A DNA stretch of 64,000 nucleotides from Yamadazyma tenuis. Lineage: Eukaryota > Ascomycota > Pichiomycetes > Serinales > Debaryomycetaceae. The translations under genes and the position numbers were made by a program. The notes under the pieces are model-generated. The model saw only the letters and a program-made list of their open reading frames with translations. It was not told the origin of the DNA and did no database searches. This document shows, piece by piece, positions 36,050 through 44,943 of this stretch (position 1 is its first letter; every line of letters starts with the position of its first letter). The stretch covers positions 310,001-374,000 of the forward strand of contig NC_089462.1 in assembly GCF_029203305.1 (NCBI RefSeq), written 5' to 3'.

Positions 36050-36169
36050 TGTGGTTGCAAGAAAGCGCGCAGCGCGGAGCGAATAAGTTAGTTATACGAG
36101 CAACTTTTGTTCAGGACCAATGAGTACCTAACGTGGTAATGGGAACAGGTGACATTGCCTTTGTACCTG

Positions 36170-37531
36170 TTAGTGTGTTTGTGTTGCACTTCCTTCCCTC
36201 ACCATTGCCCCCGGTACAAACTCTGCGAGTCCCAGAAGCCGCTCCTTCAAGCTAAAGTCGCTGGCCGCTAGAAGGTACATGTCTCTATCCATATCATGCT
36301 CCCAGCCGCCAAACCTCTCGAAGCTTTTCTCCCTAAACATCTCTGCAAAATCCCGAAACACGCTGTGCTGGTTACTAAAACTCATCCCGCAGAGTAACGA
36401 AATGATCGAGTAGTAATAAAGAATCTTATGGCTCAAGTAGTCGCCAGCCTCTATCAAGTCATACACCTTGAAGTCCATGAGAAACACATACCGGAAAAGA
36501 AGCACATAGTCATCGGTCTTCATAGCTCTGGCAAAGCACCGGTCTAGCATGTTCAACGACCCTTCAAGAGCGCCCCAGTATCCGTCGTCATCGCGCGGCC
36601 GGCGGTGGAGGTCATCCCGCAAGTGCTCGACCACCGGGAACGTGGTGCTGGCGTCGTGATCTCGCAAGAATTCTGCCAAGTAGAACACCCCGTGGTATCT
36701 GGTGTGGAACATGACAGGTAACGCACAAGCCATGGCTGCCTTCATCAGCAGCACAAGCTTGATCAAGTCCAGGGCATGGGGCCGGGGGTCCACGAGCGGG
36801 ATCAAGCAGTGCGGTTGCAACGATAGAAATGTAAAGAGAATGATTGACGAGAAAACGGTGGCCGCCGCCGTCTCCACCGTGAACTCCTTACCGTGCACGA
36901 GCTCATCGATGCTCTTGCGAGTCGCGTGCACCGCCTCACCAAAGTAGGCGAGGGTTATGTCCAGCATCCGCCGGGTGGCGTCGTGGACCGAGGTGGAGGT
37001 GCCAAAGGTGTCAAACACCCCGTGGGGTCCAAGGTCTTCGATCACCATTTGTTGCAACAGAACGCGGGCCTCGAGATGCAACGATGTCATGGCATAGACA
37101 TTTTGGCGGAGCTGGGCACTGCCTTGCCAGAGCCGTGGTACCTCTGTCAACCAGAGCTTGTCCAACGGCGAAAGGTTGGGATTGTCTGCTATCTGATGGA
37201 ACGAGAGGCTTGTTTCTAGGAAACAAGCGTGGAACTGGCAGAGAAGATGGAACTCGAACTTGTTGATTCCGAGCTGTGTACACATGGAATTGAGCAGACT
37301 ATCATTGTAGAGACGGTACGAGGTGCCAGAAGTCGGCGACCGAATGGTGGTGATTTCTTCTACCATATGGGTGGAGGGTTCTTGTGATATAGGCGGTAGA
37401 AGCGAGGGTGATTTGGAGCTGCCATAGACACATTCGCGGCCAGTTGCGACGCAGTACTCGCACTTGGGACGGCCCTTGTCACAGCCAATCTTGAGCTTGC
37501 GACAGCTGAGACATCGGACTTTGCGTACCAT
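36170..37531 (-). CDS. Zn2Cys6 transcription factor, tandem paralogue B
   Basis: 453 residues with the same cluster spacing (C7, C10, C17, C24, C27, C34; RKLKIGC loop) and the same domain order as paralogue A: linker, QLGINKFEFHLLCQF segment, helical regulatory region and FGGWE near the end. Similarity is high in and around the zinc cluster and low to moderate elsewhere, so the pair has diverged in the sensing part. It lies 120 bases upstream of paralogue A, same strand, and is head-to-head with the deubiquitinase gene. Confidence 0.87.
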   Translation of the reverse strand: MVRKVRCLSCRKLKIGCDKGRPKCEYCVATGRECVYGSSKSPSLLPPISQEPSTHMVEEITTIRSPTSGTSYRLYNDSLLNSMCTQLGINKFEFHLLCQFHACFLETSLSFHQIADNPNLSPLDKLWLTEVPRLWQGSAQLRQNVYAMTSLHLEARVLLQQMVIEDLGPHGVFDTFGTSTSVHDATRRMLDITLAYFGEAVHATRKSIDELVHGKEFTVETAAATVFSSIILFTFLSLQPHCLIPLVDPRPHALDLIKLVLLMKAAMACALPVMFHTRYHGVFYLAEFLRDHDASTTFPVVEHLRDDLHRRPRDDDGYWGALEGSLNMLDRCFARAMKTDDYVLLFRYVFLMDFKVYDLIEAGDYLSHKILYYYSIISLLCGMSFSNQHSVFRDFAEMFREKSFERFGGWEHDMDRDMYLLAASDFSLKERLLGLAEFVPGAMVREGSATQTH

Positions 37532-37769
37532 TAAACTGACAGATCAGAGGTAGGCAAAGATGTTCTATTTTTGATAATTTGCAGATAGCGCGCACAATAT
37601 GTCAAGCTCACATACGGCGGCTCCCTGCCCCCATCGTCGCCCCGCCTGGCCCTATATCGGTCCCCGGCCGCGCGGGTCCCCCGCCCCCATCATCGCCCCG
37701 TCTCTCGCGATCTTCGCGATCCTCCCTATTTGTTCCCCCGCTTCGCACTTTTTTCCACTTACTCCCACC

Positions 37770-40124
37770 ATGACAAAGTCTCAAGTAGAATTACTAGCTC
37801 ACCAATTGCCGTACGGTGACGGCAGTGACAAGGTCTTCGGCATGGAGAATTACGGGAACACCTGCTATTGTAACTCGATTCTCCAGTGTCTCTACCACAC
37901 CCACAACTTCAGAGTCCACCTCTTGTCTCACCACAAAACTCACCATGACCGGAAACTCAATCTATACGGTATCAAAACCCACAACTTCACCAATAAGTAC
38001 GAGATGTTGGTGCAAAAACGCAGCAAGGAGCAGCAGAAGGCGGCCGATGATAAGGGCCGCTCGTCCCGGAAGGGTTCTATCTTTGGTATCAAATTCAACT
38101 CCAGCTCCGGCCCCAACGGCGGTGTGGCCAGCTACCTGGACAGTGAGATCCCCAACAAGAAGGGATACATCTTCGAGTTGCACAACTGTCTGTACCTATC
38201 GGATGAGCAGCGCAATTTGATCTCCCGGTACGATAATGATGATTTCAAGCGAATCCCCGTCATGGTCACCAGACCGTCGCAGAACGTAGACCAGGCCATT
38301 GCCGACAAAAACGACTACTCGCAGAGCTCCTCGATGCTTCTCGGGGGCGACACGGGGGACGGGACTGCCTCCGGGACCTCCACCACCGCTCCGGTGCCCG
38401 ATCCACCCGTGTCCAAGGACGACGGACAAATCTCGTCCCAGCTGAGTTTCATTCTCATCGGCATTCCTTACCCCGAGACTTTCCTCCAGAACCCCATCAA
38501 CCCGTTCAATCCCAGTCCCACCAGCGACCAGCGGAAGCGGTCGGCGCTCATCAACGGCCCCATCGTCAACCTCGACCACTCACTCCAATTACCCAGTGAG
38601 CAGAACGATGATTCAGCCCTCTTGTACGCCTTGAAAGACATGTTCGAATGCATGGTGGAAAACAAGAGCAACACGGGGGTGGTGTCACCCAACTACTTTA
38701 TGCAAAAACTTAAGGAAAAGAACTACTTGTTCCGTCAGAATAACATGCACCACGATGCGCACGAGTTTTGCAACTACCTCATCAACGAGATCATCGAGTG
38801 CTTGAACAAGGAGAACGGGCCCGAGGATAACTGGTGCAACGACCTCTTCCAAGGCCGAATCACCAACGAGACCAAGTGTTTGAGCTGTGAGACTGTGACC
38901 TCCAAGGAGGAAACGTTCTTGGATCTCTCCATCGACATTCCTCCCCACTCCCACTCCAACTCACTCACCAACCTCTTGAACAACTTCTCGCGGCTGGAAA
39001 TCTTAACTCACCAGAACAAGTTCTACTGTAACTCATGCTCATCGCTTCAGGAGGCCGTCAAGACCATCAAAATCAAGTACTTACCCGAGGTGTTGGTGAT
39101 CAACTTAAAGCGGTTCAAGTACGACGACAAGGTGGACAAGTTGATCAAGCTTTTCGATATGATTTCCTATCCGTTGAAGTTGCGGCTCTTCAACACCACC
39201 TCCAACCCGGACAATGCACAGAACAACTTCCAGTTGTATGAGCTTTCGTCGCTCGTGGTACACATCGGTGGTGGCCCCATGCACGGGCACTACATCTCTT
39301 TGTGCAAAATCAAGCCCAAGATATGGCTTCTTTTCGACGACGAGACGGTTGAGATTGTGGACGAGTTCTTTGTCATGAAGTTTTTTGGTAACGGGCCTGC
39401 TCTTGCCAGTGCCTACATCTTGTTCTACCAAAAGTGTGATTACTTAGAGCCGGGAGAAGAGGACAAAATGGACTTTGGTTTCGACATCAACGATATCTTT
39501 GACGGAAACGACTACTCCATCGACAAAAATGGTACTGTGGAAGTCAATGGGTATACTCGTCTGGGGAGCGGCATGACAGAGGATAACGAAGCGGACAACG
39601 ATAACACCACTTTGGACCTGTCGGTGAAAAAGTCGTCGATTTCTTCTAAAGTGGACGACCACTCGCTCGAGCTGTCTACAGATACAGTGCCTGCCCGTAA
39701 AGCTCCCAACATCTTCAAGAAGAACTTCCGGCTCGATACCCCTTCTGTTTCGGTTGTGTCTGGATCTTCGACTGCAGTATCTACTGAACCATCTGCTCAT
39801 GTGCCAGTAGCTCCGCAAACCCTTGCACCAACACTGCCTGATACCACGGCGGTGCCGGTACTGCCCCAGGCGCCGACATCGCAAGGGCCTGACCACGAAG
39901 TGAAAGAGAAGAAGTCGTGGGTCGGAGGCTTGAAACGGCGAGAGCTGAAGCTTGACAAGGGAGAACGCAAATTGAGCTCTGGAAGCTTGGTACTGAATAT
40001 ACTGGAGGAGAAGGAGGAGGAGAAGGAGAAGGAGAAGAAGTCCGAGAAGGAGAAGAAGTCTGAAAAGGAAAAGAAGTCCGAAAAGGACCGGAAAAAACTG
40101 CTCTTTGGATTCAAGCGGAAATAG
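37770..40124 (+). CDS. Ubiquitin-specific protease, UBP9/UBP13 type
   Basis: 784 residues from the ATG at 37770. An in-frame ATG at 37599 would add 57 residues with a composition like promoter DNA and is not preferred. The Cys box GMENYGNTCYCNSILQCLY is at about 25-45, the zinc-type C-x2-C pairs around KCLSCET and FYCNSCSS lie mid-domain, and the His box HIGGGPMHGHYISLC is near residues 500-515. Inserts split the catalytic core, as in yeast Ubp9/Ubp13, which act in mitochondrial and septin-related functions with a WD-repeat cofactor. The C-terminal ~200 residues are disordered and end in Lys/Glu-rich EKEKKS repeats. Confidence 0.88.
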   Translation: MTKSQVELLAHQLPYGDGSDKVFGMENYGNTCYCNSILQCLYHTHNFRVHLLSHHKTHHDRKLNLYGIKTHNFTNKYEMLVQKRSKEQQKAADDKGRSSRKGSIFGIKFNSSSGPNGGVASYLDSEIPNKKGYIFELHNCLYLSDEQRNLISRYDNDDFKRIPVMVTRPSQNVDQAIADKNDYSQSSSMLLGGDTGDGTASGTSTTAPVPDPPVSKDDGQISSQLSFILIGIPYPETFLQNPINPFNPSPTSDQRKRSALINGPIVNLDHSLQLPSEQNDDSALLYALKDMFECMVENKSNTGVVSPNYFMQKLKEKNYLFRQNNMHHDAHEFCNYLINEIIECLNKENGPEDNWCNDLFQGRITNETKCLSCETVTSKEETFLDLSIDIPPHSHSNSLTNLLNNFSRLEILTHQNKFYCNSCSSLQEAVKTIKIKYLPEVLVINLKRFKYDDKVDKLIKLFDMISYPLKLRLFNTTSNPDNAQNNFQLYELSSLVVHIGGGPMHGHYISLCKIKPKIWLLFDDETVEIVDEFFVMKFFGNGPALASAYILFYQKCDYLEPGEEDKMDFGFDINDIFDGNDYSIDKNGTVEVNGYTRLGSGMTEDNEADNDNTTLDLSVKKSSISSKVDDHSLELSTDTVPARKAPNIFKKNFRLDTPSVSVVSGSSTAVSTEPSAHVPVAPQTLAPTLPDTTAVPVLPQAPTSQGPDHEVKEKKSWVGGLKRRELKLDKGERKLSSGSLVLNILEEKEEEKEKEKKSEKEKKSEKEKKSEKDRKKLLFGFKRK

Positions 40125-40557
40125 ACTTGGATCTGAGATCTCGGATCTTGGGAATCTTCCAAACCCTGATTCCTGCCCAAAATTATACTTATACTATATT
40201 GCATCCTCACTATGCTCGCCTTATGTACCATTCATCAATAGCAAGTGTGACCATCCACGCAGATATTGGAGGCAGCAAACTTCAGCTTACCCAACTTTAT
40301 ATGCTCTTTTGGTGCTTTATGGCTGTTGTCTAGTTCAATTTGAGTTCATTGAGCCTGTAGCACTCAACTGGGCGGCAGTGGCCATGGAAAGTGTCTAAGC
40401 TTCTGCCAGTAATGATATTATCGATAATGCCTTAGAGGCCTCGGAGTTGACACCGAGGCACGTGATCTTCCGCACGGGAAATAACGTACTCATCTGAATC
40501 CACACGAAATAAACCGCTTACAAAACCGCACATTAAATCTACAAATACACCACACAA
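40125..40557. promoter_or_regulatory. Promoter region of MXR1 with a CACGTGA element
   Basis: 433 bases. CACGTGA at 40459-40465, 94 bases before the ATG, fits a Cbf1/Met4-type site of sulfur-amino-acid genes. A GAGGCCTC palindrome lies close by (40435-40442). An open frame at 40105-40398 is not considered a gene. Confidence 0.4.
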
Positions 40558-41118
40558 ATGACCGCCACTATAGTTTCTCCTACATTGAGGACCACGTCAA
40601 CGTCCAGGCTCATCACATTAGCTGCCGGGTGCTTCTGGGGGGTGGAGAAGGTGTTCGTCAAGCAGTTTGCTGATCAAGGAATGGTTGACATCAAAGTAGG
40701 ATATGCCAATGGGATTCCTTCCATAAGCGAAATCGACTACAAAAGAGTCTGCAGCGGTGAAACCCAGTTTGCTGAAGCAGTGCAGATTTCGTATGAGCCC
40801 TCCAAGTTGCCGGTGGGCGATATCTTGGATATCTTCTTCAGAATGCACGATCCCACCACGTTAAACCTGCAAGGACCAGACAATGGAACACAGTACCGGT
40901 CTGTGGTGATGGCCCACTCGGATGACGACGCCATACTTGCCCGAGCCGTCAAAGAACGGATCCAAAAGGAGTACTATCCAAATCACCAGATAGTCACATT
41001 TATTGAACCCATCAAGGTGTGGTACGATGCCGAAGACTATCACCAGGAATACTTGAAGAAGCACCCTACCGGCTATGAGTGTCCCTCACACTTCATTCGC
41101 ACCAAGCCAAAGGTTTGA
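40558..41118 (+). CDS. MXR1: Peptide methionine-S-sulfoxide reductase (MsrA)
   Basis: 186 residues. It reduces methionine-S-sulfoxide in proteins with thioredoxin. The MsrA motif GCFWGVE is at 24-30 with the catalytic C25. Also present are the VGYANG segment, YxxVCSGxTxxAE, ILDIFFRMHDPTTLNLQGPDxGTQYRS and a C-terminal HQEYLKKHPTGY. About 10 residues precede the conserved core, too few for a clear mitochondrial presequence, so a cytosolic location is likely. Length matches S. cerevisiae Mxr1 (184 aa). Confidence 0.95.
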   Translation: MTATIVSPTLRTTSTSRLITLAAGCFWGVEKVFVKQFADQGMVDIKVGYANGIPSISEIDYKRVCSGETQFAEAVQISYEPSKLPVGDILDIFFRMHDPTTLNLQGPDNGTQYRSVVMAHSDDDAILARAVKERIQKEYYPNHQIVTFIEPIKVWYDAEDYHQEYLKKHPTGYECPSHFIRTKPKV

Positions 41119-41318
41119 TGTTGAAGGTTGGCATTGGAACGTTATAGATGAATAAATTGGATCATATTAGTGGAAGATCAAGTAGAAGCGCGTAGTGTCG
41201 TTGGTGATGTGTCAGTGGCTAGTGAACATCTTGACAGCGTGGACATATCCCCACTCAAGTCGGTCGCTAAATCGCATCACTGCTCAAAATCTCAATCTCA
41301 TTCTCATTTTCATTTCAT

Positions 41319-41324
41319 ACGCGT
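41319..41324 (+). promoter_or_regulatory. Possible MCB element upstream of RFC5
   Basis: ACGCGT, the MluI cell-cycle box bound by MBF, three bases before the RFC5 ATG. The position is unusually close to the start codon; a GCGCGT lies further up near 41188. It may be chance. Confidence 0.25.
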
Positions 41325-41326
41325 CA

Positions 41327-42406
41327 ATGTCTTTGTGGGTAGACAAGTATAGACCCCGTCGTTTGGACGCGCTTCTGTATCACGCGCCCATCACCGCCAG
41401 CCTCAAGGCGCTCGCCAGCACCGGCGATTTCCCTCATCTTCTCGTGTACGGCCCCAGTGGTAGTGGGAAAAAAACCCGTGTGTACGCTACTCTCCACGAG
41501 CTTTTTGGTCCCCAGGTGGAAAAACTCAAAATCGACGTCAAAACCTTCACCACCCTGTCCAACCGGAAATTGGAGTTCAATGTCTTAAGCTCGCCCTTCC
41601 ACTTGGAAATCACCCCGTCCGACATGGGCAATAATGACAGAGTCGTGATCCAGGACTTGTTGAAAGATATCGCAAGCACCGAACAAGTTGATTTCTCCAA
41701 CTCCAAGAACAACGGCACGCCCAAGCACCGCTTTAAGGTGGTGATCATCAACGAGGCCGACTCATTGACCCGAGATGCCCAGGCTGCCTTGAGACGGACC
41801 ATGGAGAAGTACTCAGCCAATATCCGGCTCATCATGATCTCCAACACCACCTCCAACATAATCCCGCCCATCAAGAGTAGGACCTTGTTAGTGCGGATTC
41901 CCGCGCCATCGGTCGCCGACATCACCGCCATTTTGGCCGACGTGGCCACCAAAGAGTCCGTCCACTTCACAGCAGACCCCGTACAATCGGGCTTCTTGAG
42001 TCAAGTGGCCGCCAACTCGGACCAGAACCTCCGCCGGGCGTTGCTTAGCTTCGAGACCATCCTGATGCTGAATGCCTCCGTGGCCTGTGACGGGCAGAAC
42101 GCGGTGGTGACGTTGGACTGGGAAGTCATCATCAAAAACGTTTCGTCTTCCATCTACACCAACCGCTCTGTGTCAAACTTGGCCAAGACTCGCGTAGTGT
42201 TCTACGAGTTGCTCGCCCACTGTATTCCCGCTCGAATCATCTTAAAGGGTGTGCTCTTTGAGCTTCTTCGTTTGTGCAACAACCACAGTAAGGCCCAGCA
42301 GTTGGTGGAAATCGGGTCAATGTTCGACGAACGGTTGAGTTTGGGATCCAAGGCCATCTTCCACTTGGAGGGCTTTGTGGCCAAAGCCATGGTGGCTCTT
42401 GAGTAA
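41327..42406 (+). CDS. RFC5: Replication factor C subunit 5
   Basis: 359 residues. Small subunit of the RFC clamp loader and of the Rad24, Ctf18 and Elg1 alternative complexes. N-terminal MSLWVDKYRPRRLDAL is followed by the modified P-loop GPSGSGKKTR characteristic of Rfc5, SNRKLEFNVLSSPFHLEITPSDMGNNDR, INEADSLTRDAQAALRRTMEKYSANIRLIM (sensor and SRC-like region) and the C-terminal SVFDERLSLGxKAIFHLEGF-type segment. Codon 17 is CTG where S. cerevisiae Rfc5 has Ser, and codon 77 is CTG at an Ala position, which supports CUG read as Ser. Convergent with the SNA3-like gene, 40 bases between stops. Confidence 0.96.
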   Translation: MSLWVDKYRPRRLDALLYHAPITASLKALASTGDFPHLLVYGPSGSGKKTRVYATLHELFGPQVEKLKIDVKTFTTLSNRKLEFNVLSSPFHLEITPSDMGNNDRVVIQDLLKDIASTEQVDFSNSKNNGTPKHRFKVVIINEADSLTRDAQAALRRTMEKYSANIRLIMISNTTSNIIPPIKSRTLLVRIPAPSVADITAILADVATKESVHFTADPVQSGFLSQVAANSDQNLRRALLSFETILMLNASVACDGQNAVVTLDWEVIIKNVSSSIYTNRSVSNLAKTRVVFYELLAHCIPARIILKGVLFELLRLCNNHSKAQQLVEIGSMFDERLSLGSKAIFHLEGFVAKAMVALE

Positions 42407-42446
42407 CGAGTAACGTTTCTTTCCGTATATACCACGTATAAACTAT

Positions 42447-42911
42447 TTAAACCTGAACCTTATTGTCACCTGACCGCTTGGAGTCGGCCTCGCCGTGCTG
42501 CAACTGGTGCTCAACCGGCACCACCTCGTCGTACGTTGGCGGTGGGGCATTCGAGCTGCCTTCAGCACCGCCAGCTGGAACCGGGGACTCGCTGTTACTA
42601 CCGTAGTCACCTACAGCAGGGACAAAGTCACTGTACAGAGCAGCGGCGTGACTCGAAGGCTGGTTGTCGTCACCATCGTGGTGGTGGTGTCTCTGGTTTT
42701 CGGTATCGGCGCTCACGTAGCCGGTTCTGGGGTACTCAATTATAATAAAGTAGAGACTGAAAAGTAACCCCGGGAAATGGGCCATCAACGTTAGCAACAC
42801 GCTGACCAAAAACTCCTTGGTGAAAATTGTTTTCTGGAGCATGAACACCGGTGCCGGTGGCAAAAAGAACGCCAAGAGGCACAAAAGCAGTTTTTGCAAA
42901 GTGGATAACAT
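42447..42911 (-). CDS. SNA3: SNA3-like PMP3-family membrane adaptor with PY motif
   Basis: 154 residues. Two hydrophobic segments in the first 60 residues (LLLCLLAFFLPPAPVFML and FLVSVLLTLMAHFPGLLFSLYFI) with the FFLPPAPVF turn match the PMP3/Sna family. The cytosolic tail is hydrophilic with a run of four His. It carries PPPTYDE, an Rsp5-binding PPxY motif similar to the PPAYDE of Sna3, which brings Rsp5 and cargo into multivesicular bodies. Sna4 is the alternative orthologue. The ATG at 42911 is the first in frame. Its start codon is 95 bases from that of VPS24, another multivesicular body gene. Confidence 0.72.
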   Translation of the reverse strand: MLSTLQKLLLCLLAFFLPPAPVFMLQKTIFTKEFLVSVLLTLMAHFPGLLFSLYFIIIEYPRTGYVSADTENQRHHHHDGDDNQPSSHAAALYSDFVPAVGDYGSNSESPVPAGGAEGSSNAPPPTYDEVVPVEHQLQHGEADSKRSGDNKVQV

Positions 42912-43006
42912 TATCAATAAGAACAGATAAGGTGGGCTGGGGATTTAATTTGAGATTTTGAGTTCGCGAATCCGCACAAATAAAGGGTGACTGACAAGCC
43001 AGCACC

Positions 43007-43748
43007 ATGGATTACGTGAAAAAGGCGATTTGGGGGCCGGATCCCAAGGAACAGGTATGTGCTAGGGTTTGGGGTGTTGCAAGGGGTATCTGTGTGCTTT
43101 TTTTGCCCAAGTTTTGACCGCTACTAACGACTTTAGATGAGAAAGATCAACCAGCTTCTCAGAAAGAACAAACGAGAACTTGAAAGATCCATGAACCAGT
43201 TGCAGCCCTTGAAGAAGAAAACCGAAGGGTTGATCAAGAATGCTGCTAAGGCTAAGGATCTCAAGACGGCACGGCTCTATGCCCGGGAATTGCAGAACAT
43301 CAATAAGCAGTATAACAAATTGCATTTATCGAAGGCCCGAGTCGATTCCATCAACATGTCCATTAACGAGCAGTATTCCATGAACAAGTTGACGACAAGC
43401 ATGAAGAGCTCGACATCGGTGATGCGAGATGTCAACCAGTTGGTGCATTTGGGGGTTGTTTCAGGAACAATGCAAGAACTTCAGAAGGAGTTGATGAAGT
43501 CAGGCATTATAAACGAGATGATGGATGACATGATAGACTTGGATGTAGACGAGGACGAGTTGGAAGACGAATCACAACAGGAGATCAACAAGATCATTGA
43601 GGACTTAACTAAGAATGAATTCAGCAAGATAGACACCCAAGTGCCCACTGAGAGTGTCGAAGAGCCTCAGGAACAAGAAGCTGCGTTCGAAGAGGACCAT
43701 GAGGCCTTGGATGAAATGAGACAGCGATTGCGGGCCCTACAGGAGTGA
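43007..43748 (+). CDS. VPS24: ESCRT-III subunit Vps24, with one intron
   Basis: Two exons, 43007-43054 and 43137-43748, giving 219 residues. Vps24/CHMP3 polymerises with Snf7 and Vps2 on endosomes during multivesicular body formation. Exon 1 encodes MDYVKKAIWGPDPKEQ, the conserved amphipathic start, which would be lost if only exon 2 were annotated. Exon 2 holds the basic helical core (KLHLSKARVDSI, LMKSGIINEMMDDM), an acidic linker and the MIM1-type C-terminus (EMRQRLRALQE) that binds Vps4. The S. cerevisiae protein is 224 aa. Confidence 0.95.
43055..43136 (+). other. Spliceosomal intron of VPS24
   Basis: 82 nt: donor GTATGT (43055-43060), TACTAAC (43122-43128), acceptor TTTAG ending at 43136. 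It falls between codons (phase 0), and its removal restores the conserved N-terminal helix. Confidence 0.93.
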
Positions 43749-43849
43749 ACTCTTTCGGTGTAGAATCCAGTATCTGTGTACCATAATATATTTAGTAGCC
43801 GTTGGGTTCGCTTTGTGCACCATCTTTTTGTACACTATATTCTGTCCAC

Positions 43850-44488
43850 CTAAACACTAAAGAAGTATGAAACTAAGCTAGAAATGGCTAACAACACCAC
43901 AGTAGCGGCCCATAAACTAGAACCAGAGCTGTCATGGAGTTGGTCACAGTCGTCACCGTACTGCCTGAAAAATTCTTCTTGCGATGTAATGGCAGCTGCA
44001 GTGGAAGCATCGTCAGTTTCTTCTGTAGACTGAGGCTCCAAGCTTTGGCTGTAGACAATTTCGCCAGGAGTCTCTCCTGTGATAGGGATGTAGTTAAACA
44101 ACCCACCAGAATTTCCAGTGTTCGAGGCAACCAAGTTTGAGTCAACCATAAGGCTCAGGTCGACACTGAAGGGCAAGAACCAGAACTTCTTTCTCTTTTT
44201 TTCTTCACAGTCATCATCTAAGTTCTTGTCAACATCAAAATACATGCCAGTACTGATTCTGAAGTCATTTTGAGTGACTTTTTGGTCTGAGTTGTTGAGG
44301 TTTTCGTGATCAAGATCATATCCATCATAGCTGAAAGAGTACAAGATAGGCTCCAAGTCTTTTTCGTTCAAGACTTGGCTTTCAAATTGTGGTCCTTGGC
44401 CACTTTGAGAGTCTTCTTGTTCAACTAACAAATCACTGGGGTCAACGAAGTTAACGTGGGAGTGGGGTCTGAAACTTTTAAGATCCAT
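43850..44488 (-). CDS. Unknown tail-anchored membrane protein
   Basis: 212 residues from the ATG at 44488. The frame is open upstream, but that part is T-rich leader sequence without an ATG. No family recognised. The body is acidic (many Asp/Glu/Ser), with a KKRKKFWFLPFSVDLSLMVDSN segment in the middle. The last ~20 residues (LWAATVVLLAISSLVSYFF) form a single hydrophobic helix with almost nothing after it, the topology of a tail-anchored protein. No N-terminal signal peptide. It is convergent with VPS24 and head-to-head with UTP15. Confidence 0.65.
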   Translation of the reverse strand: MDLKSFRPHSHVNFVDPSDLLVEQEDSQSGQGPQFESQVLNEKDLEPILYSFSYDGYDLDHENLNNSDQKVTQNDFRISTGMYFDVDKNLDDDCEEKKRKKFWFLPFSVDLSLMVDSNLVASNTGNSGGLFNYIPITGETPGEIVYSQSLEPQSTEETDDASTAAAITSQEEFFRQYGDDCDQLHDSSGSSLWAATVVLLAISSLVSYFFSV

Positions 44489-44943
44489 TTGTGGTTGCAA
44501 AAAAATGCAATTTTTACAAAATGAGAAGAAGTTTTTGATATTGCAGAAAAACAATGAGACACTGAAAGAGAGACTAAGCAGATATAATATATGGTTTAAC
44601 AAAAACCTCAACTGTGAAAGGTATTTCAGATAATGGGGTGGTATAAGTAAGCCCTTGCCTTTTAGGAGATTTTTAGGGGCAACTGGCAGCCTTCACGACC
44701 ATTTAATTTACCCTCAGCAGACGCCAATGCTGGGAGACGCTACCGAAGACCTCCAAAAATATCCAAAAAGACCCCATTAATAAACCCACACTCCAGAACC
44801 TCAACACCCCTTATATAAATCTCTATTTCCTCCTATAGCGCTGACAATGGCCATAACTACCTGCCACCCAAGCACCTCGTCGCACACGACCCGCATGCAT
44901 CTCAAAAATTTTAAATCTCATCTCTCGCTTTTCACCACTAAAT
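44489..44943. promoter_or_regulatory. Divergent promoter region; UTP15 side carries RRPE and PAC motifs
   Basis: 455 bases. AAAAATTTT (44904-44912) matches the RRPE element and CTCATC (44917-44922) is GATGAG, the PAC core, on the minus strand. Both are 20-40 bases before the UTP15 ATG. This pair marks ribosome-biogenesis genes in yeasts. A TATA-like ATATAATATATGG near 44583 may serve the tail-anchored gene. Confidence 0.6.

Noticed and set aside
37599..37769. N-terminal extension of the deubiquitinase
   Set aside because: In frame with a true ATG, but Pro/Ala-rich with promoter-like base composition and unlike the family. The ATG at 37770 is better placed.
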